Assembly (NCBI GenBank): GCA_963082975.1
Contig: OY720344.1
Span: 31,159,172 to 31,223,171 of the forward strand
DNA: 64,000 nt
From: Labia minor
Taxonomy: Eukaryota; Arthropoda; Insecta; Dermaptera; Spongiphoridae
Direction of reading: 5' to 3'
A program made the position numbers and the translations under genes. The notes beneath the pieces are model-generated. The model did no database searches. It was not told the origin of the DNA and was given only the letters and a program-made list of their open reading frames with translations. How positions within the stretch are numbered: the first letter of the stretch is position 1; the number at the start of each line of letters is the position of its first letter. This document shows, one piece after another, positions 59,753 through 64,000 of this stretch.

Positions 59753-62700
59753 TTATGGTTCTCGTTGCATTGAATGATGACATTGTAGAGTCCATTGAGC
59801 ATTTGGATTTTCTTTATAAACAGCCATGACGATTGATGAATGTTCCAAACGACGACGATCTAATAAAAAAATAACATGTTTTTAATTAAAATAGGTATAT
59901 TAATTTATTTTGAAGAATACTTTTCAAAAGATTATTTATTATTTTTAATTTTAGATCATTTTTTTCTAATAATAAAATTGGTAATTGTTTACAAAACGCG
60001 AAACTTCAGGGATTTGAATTAAATTTTGCCAGTGGATTTCTTTTTAATTCCAAAGAAACTTTCCTTATACAATATTTCTCGGTATTTTCCAGTTTACGAG
60101 ATAAAAATTATTAAAATATGACAAATAAACTAGTTATGAATGAGCAGCCATTTAATAATGTTTTATTGACTTGTATATAGAAAAATTATTTATTAAAATT
60201 AATTATTTCTTTAATTTTCATATATCCAAACTTAACTAAAAAAAAACGATAATTAGTGGAGCTCTCTGCTAATCAAATGAATAAAACATGGTAGCTAAAT
60301 AGAATGTAATTACTCGTAAATGGATTTACATGCAAATTTTAATAATTTTTATCTCATAAACTAGAAGAGACCGAGAAATATTGTATAAGGAAAGTTTCAT
60401 TGGAATTAAAAAAGGAAACCTTTGGTAAAGTTTCATCTAAATCCCTGAAGCTTCCTGTTTTGGAAACAATTACCCATAAATCTCTATTTTATACTAATTG
60501 TAAGAGAAACTGACAACACACAGGTTAATTTCTGAAATATATATATATAATATGTTTTTGGAATCAGGGGACTTTTATATGTGTAAATTTAAGATTTAGG
60601 TAAAAAACAACTTTAATTATATATATATTCCCAATATTTATTTTGTAAGTTTATTTAAGAAAAATATATAATTTAAAGTCAACTGATATTCCCCTCACTG
60701 TCACTATTCTCGAACAAAAATATTCTCTTATTTGTATAGATCAATGCATTAATAATTATCAATGATTCATCAATGAATAAATTATATAAAACTTATGTTC
60801 AAATAGGGGTATATAAGAATCTTGAAATGTAATTTCATAGTAATCTATAGACAAACTGACAGACATGAAAAAATATAAAGTTATATTTTATTTTCTACTT
60901 GAAGATATGCAAAATCTTTCAAATTCTGAGCAATGTGCAGACAAACACCTTTTTATATAAATATAGATTTTACAAGATAGAAAATATTTTCTATACTCAC
61001 TGATATTTCCTCCAACTTCATACAAACAATGGGTTGCTAATTGCGTTTCCGCTCTAGCTTGGAGACAAGGAGGTGTTCCACTGTTTGTAGAAGTATTCTT
61101 TTTAATAAACCTAGAATTTGACTTTTCATTATTTTTTCTCGAAAGTGCTGCTTCCTCTAATAAACTAGAAAAAAATGGCAGGATAGTAAAATATTAATCT
61201 ATAAAATAAATAAAAAGTAAATAATTTAACATGCATCTATCTAATATAATATTTACTTAAGTACAAGTTGCCCCGCGGTTAGTGTTGGTGTTAATTTCAA
61301 AGCTCTTTCTGATATTCCTAATTCTTTAGCTGATATTCGAATTACACCTTCTTGAAAATCCACTTCATTGATAATTTTACGTGTGATTGGTTCCCTCAAA
61401 CGACGTCCTAAAAGTCTTTGCATCTGATAAAAATGAAAAAACAAATAATTATATTATTGAACAAAAATTATTACAAAATTATTAATAATAAATAAATATA
61501 TAAATTATTTATTTTTCTAATCTTTTGTTAGACCATATTTGAGAAGTGTTTATTATTAATAAAAAGTTAAATCCTTAATGTAAACACTCAAATTAAAAAA
61601 TCTTTTACATACATATGCATATAAAAACAATTAATCAATAAAATGACAATCAATTTAAAAGTCCAAATATTCAAAAAATAAATTTATTTTAGATTCTCAT
61701 CTGCTAATTTGTTGTTTTATTTATTTATTTATTTATTTTTATTATTAAACTTACCGCAGTAGCATTTTCTTTATGTCCACGTCGATAAGCTTCAATTTCG
61801 TTTTGTCTTCTTAATTGAGCAAGTAAATGTTCTGGCACTCTCCATAAATCGTCTTGACAATTTAACATTCTTTCTATTAACTGACAACAAACGGTTGCTG
61901 CCTCAGCTTGTTCATTTGGTGATTGTTTCGATAATTGTCGAACAAAACTGTTGGTATTTATTTATTATTATTATTATAATAAATAATATTATAATTAATT
62001 TCATAAATAAATATTAATAAATACCGGGGATGAAAAATATTTGGAGCCAAGACTATGGCCAAATTTCGTAAAGCCATACGATTGATTCCTTCATAACTGG
62101 CAACCCGATGAAGGAAATCAAAAAGTCGACGAAGAGTAGCACTATGCTCTGAAGGGAGTAGCATTACAAGTAGATTAAGTGCCATATTCCTTGCAGAAAT
62201 TGGCATTTCTAGAAAAAAAGTTAATATTTTTAACGAATAATTATTAATTAAAAAATATGTTTAAGTAATACATTTCTAATTTTGTTAAAAATTTATATAC
62301 CAAAATAAGCATAAAATTCTTAGTATTTTCATTTAAGTAAAAATTTAAATTTTTAATTTAATAATTTTAATTAATTAATTTAATTTAATTTTTAATATTT
62401 AACCCAAACTTTAATAAATATAAATCATGTGTGTAATTTTTATTATATTATTCATACTATTTTTCTTACTGTAATTCGTTTTCACTTCAATTTACATAGA
62501 AAGACTAAAAATTCAACAACGTTAATATTTAAATTTGGAATATCACATGGGTCTAAGATTTTCATTAAAATTAAATAAACTGAAATGGCAATTTATATTA
62601 GATATAAGACTATAAAGATTTGGATGAATTGGTTTTATATAAATGCTCTTTTTAATTTATAAACAATTCTTAATAGTACAATAGAATCTGACTTTAAATA

Positions 62701-63736
62701 AATAAAAATTTGGATAAATTTTTATTATAATTGTTGTAATTGATATTAGTGTAATGCAGTCTAATCAGGTTATTTTTACGTTGTTTTTTGATTTTATATT
62801 TTAATAATCTTTTTACCATGGACAAGATAAAACATCTGCATATATTCTTCAGTTAATAGGGGTTGTGGTAATTCACGTAGCCATCGTTTCAGGAGCGTTG
62901 CTACATCATGAGGAGATGCTAGATCAAATGAATGAGCTGCCCCAAAAGAAGCATCCACTTTCATACGAAGAGAATCGACTCTTTGTTTTGGACCTGACAC
63001 CCGAAGCAAACCTTCTTCTTCAAGGCCCTCGCGTTCCAAATAAGCTAACATTTCATGAAAAACTCGTGGAACTGGCAACGGATCCACACCATTTTGAATA
63101 TCTTTTTCAATAAGGGCCGCAATCGGTTGGCCAAAAACATTGCATTCTAAAATAATAAAAAATTAATTAAAAAATAAGATTAAATAATATTAACTTTATA
63201 ATATAAATTTTGTTTTAATTACCATTTTTTGTACGACTTCTTTTTCTCGCTTTACGTTTATTAAAAGGAATATTATGTGACTCAAAAAGACCTGTAACTT
63301 CTAAAAGTACAAGTGGACGAAGACGGATTATATCTTCAACATCTAATGAATCCAACCAAGTTCGTCCAATTTGATCTTCCACTGGAAGATTATTTATAGG
63401 AGGAGAGCCATGATGAAGGGAAGATGGAATGTGTGGTAACGAAACATGATGGGATGATCTAAATAAAAATATTTTTAAATCTAAATATTATTAAGAAAAT
63501 TTAAAAAAAAATATAAAAGAAAAAATAAATGGAAATTTTTATTTTCAATTCAATATAATTTTAATTTAAAAAAAATTCAAGGCATATATTTTAGCAAATT
63601 TTATTTATTAACTTTTCATTAACTTATTTAATAAATAAGTAATTATTTAAAATTTTTCAATTTATATATATTTTTTTTAAATCCAAACCAAAAATAAAAA
63701 CATGTGCAAAGGTATTAAGAGTTATTTTATCGTTTC

Positions 63737-63767
<31 letters not shown>

Positions 63768-63956
63768 AATTTAATAATTAAAATGTAAATTGAAAATAAT
63801 AAATAAATTGATTTTTACCCAATGGATGGATTAAGTAAGTCCCCATCATTAAGAAGAGCACGTGCCGCTGCTCTTTGGGATTGAACTGCAACTGCATCAA
63901 GTAAAGAACTGTGTGATCGTGATAATGACGCTCTTTCATCTTCAAAAGTTTCATTT
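59753..63956 (-). CDS. RhoGAP protein of the ARHGAP18/28/40 (conundrum) family, C-terminal 505 residues
   Basis: Partial gene running off the right edge. Exons, minus strand: 63956-63819, 63458-63223, 63146-62817, 62208-62025, 61947-61755, 61423-61257, 61164-61001, 59859-59753 (stop). All GT-AG, phases agree. It stimulates GTP hydrolysis by Rho-type GTPases in the cytoplasm. The RhoGAP domain starts near VFGQPI with the arginine finger in EEGLLRVSG, then LLKRWLRELPQPLLT and NLAIVLAPNIF. The family-specific C-terminus follows: GVIRISAKELGI, LYEVGGNI and NPNAQW, as in ARHGAP18 (EIGGNI, NPNAEW). Drosophila conundrum is the likely orthologue. The last intron holds an inverted repeat and a Helitron end; the protein itself looks intact. 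The N-terminus lies outside the window. Confidence 0.9.
60005..60470. repeat. Inverted repeat with ~115-bp arms in the last RhoGAP intron
   Basis: The left arm (about 60003-60118) and right arm (about 60340-60468) are roughly 85-90% complementary by eye, separated by about 230 bp. Both arms contain the GGAAAGTTTC(A/T)TTGGAATTA motif, or its complement, also found at 36640-36760. Transcripts could fold into a long hairpin. Confidence 0.75.
60480..60967 (-). mobile_element. Helitron 5' end fragment, minus orientation
   Basis: Minus strand starts TCTATATTTATATAAAAAGG at 60967 (preceded by A) and continues GTTTGTCTGCACATTGCTCA and GCATATCTTC, matching the first ~250 bp of Helitron 2 (43550). The 3' end with its hairpin is not present nearby, so the copy is truncated; the left limit is nominal. 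Confidence 0.7.
62025..63146 (-). CDS. RhoGAP domain exons
   Basis: Exons 63146-62817 and 62208-62025 carry most of the catalytic GAP domain. The Arg of LLRVSG inserts into the GTPase active site in this family; the Lys/Arg of LLKRWLRELP and Asn of LAPNIF are the other conserved residues, and all are present. Confidence 0.88.
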
Positions 63957-64000
63957 CTAAACAAAAAAAATAGGAAAATATATATTTCAGAGAAACATCT

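Overview
This is very AT-rich, intron-rich animal DNA with small exons, canonical GT-AG introns and a dense load of transposable elements. The gene content (a glycoprotein-hormone-type LGR, an invertebrate gustatory receptor, an ecdysteroid-phosphate-phosphatase-like histidine phosphatase and an ARHGAP18/28/40-type RhoGAP) points to an arthropod. The base composition and repeat mix make a copepod such as a sea louse my best guess, but this is inference. Nothing looks bacterial or viral.

Layout. (1) 1-9890: mostly featureless AT-rich DNA carrying two decayed mariners, a Tigger/pogo remnant and a small inverted-repeat element. (2) 9891-31179, plus strand: a complete LGR1-type receptor gene assembled here from 17 coding exons (796 codons). 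Its introns hold a Helitron, a SINE, a plant-type mariner-like element, several tandemly organised repeats, nested mariners and a hAT MITE. (3) 31180-37058: intergenic, with a SINE and an exon-like stretch. (4) 41791-37059, minus strand: a complete five-exon gustatory receptor (415 aa). Its last three exons are too short to show up as long ORFs, and its introns carry a Tigger and a hAT element. (5) 42580-42860: a GC/CpG-rich block with a minus-strand CCAAT/TATA arrangement. (6) 43171-47013: a repeat split cleanly by a 3.3 kb Helitron. (7) 47014-53646: a GC-rich exon-like island and a 5'-truncated LINE with an intact 722-codon reverse transcriptase ORF. (8) 56017-53647, minus strand: a histidine phosphatase of the UBASH3/EPPase family, three exons. 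(9) 63956-59753, minus strand: the last eight exons of a RhoGAP gene that continues beyond the right edge.

The four genes do not form an operon or an evident pathway. LGR1 is a predicted hormone receptor and the phosphatase may release hormone from ecdysteroid phosphates, but no functional link can be drawn from adjacency. The strongest new observations are the hidden gustatory receptor, the Helitron whose empty insertion site can be read from sister repeats in the same window, a mariner-like element with plant-Stowaway-like ends in an animal intron, and two genes whose start ATG directly abuts a 3' splice site.
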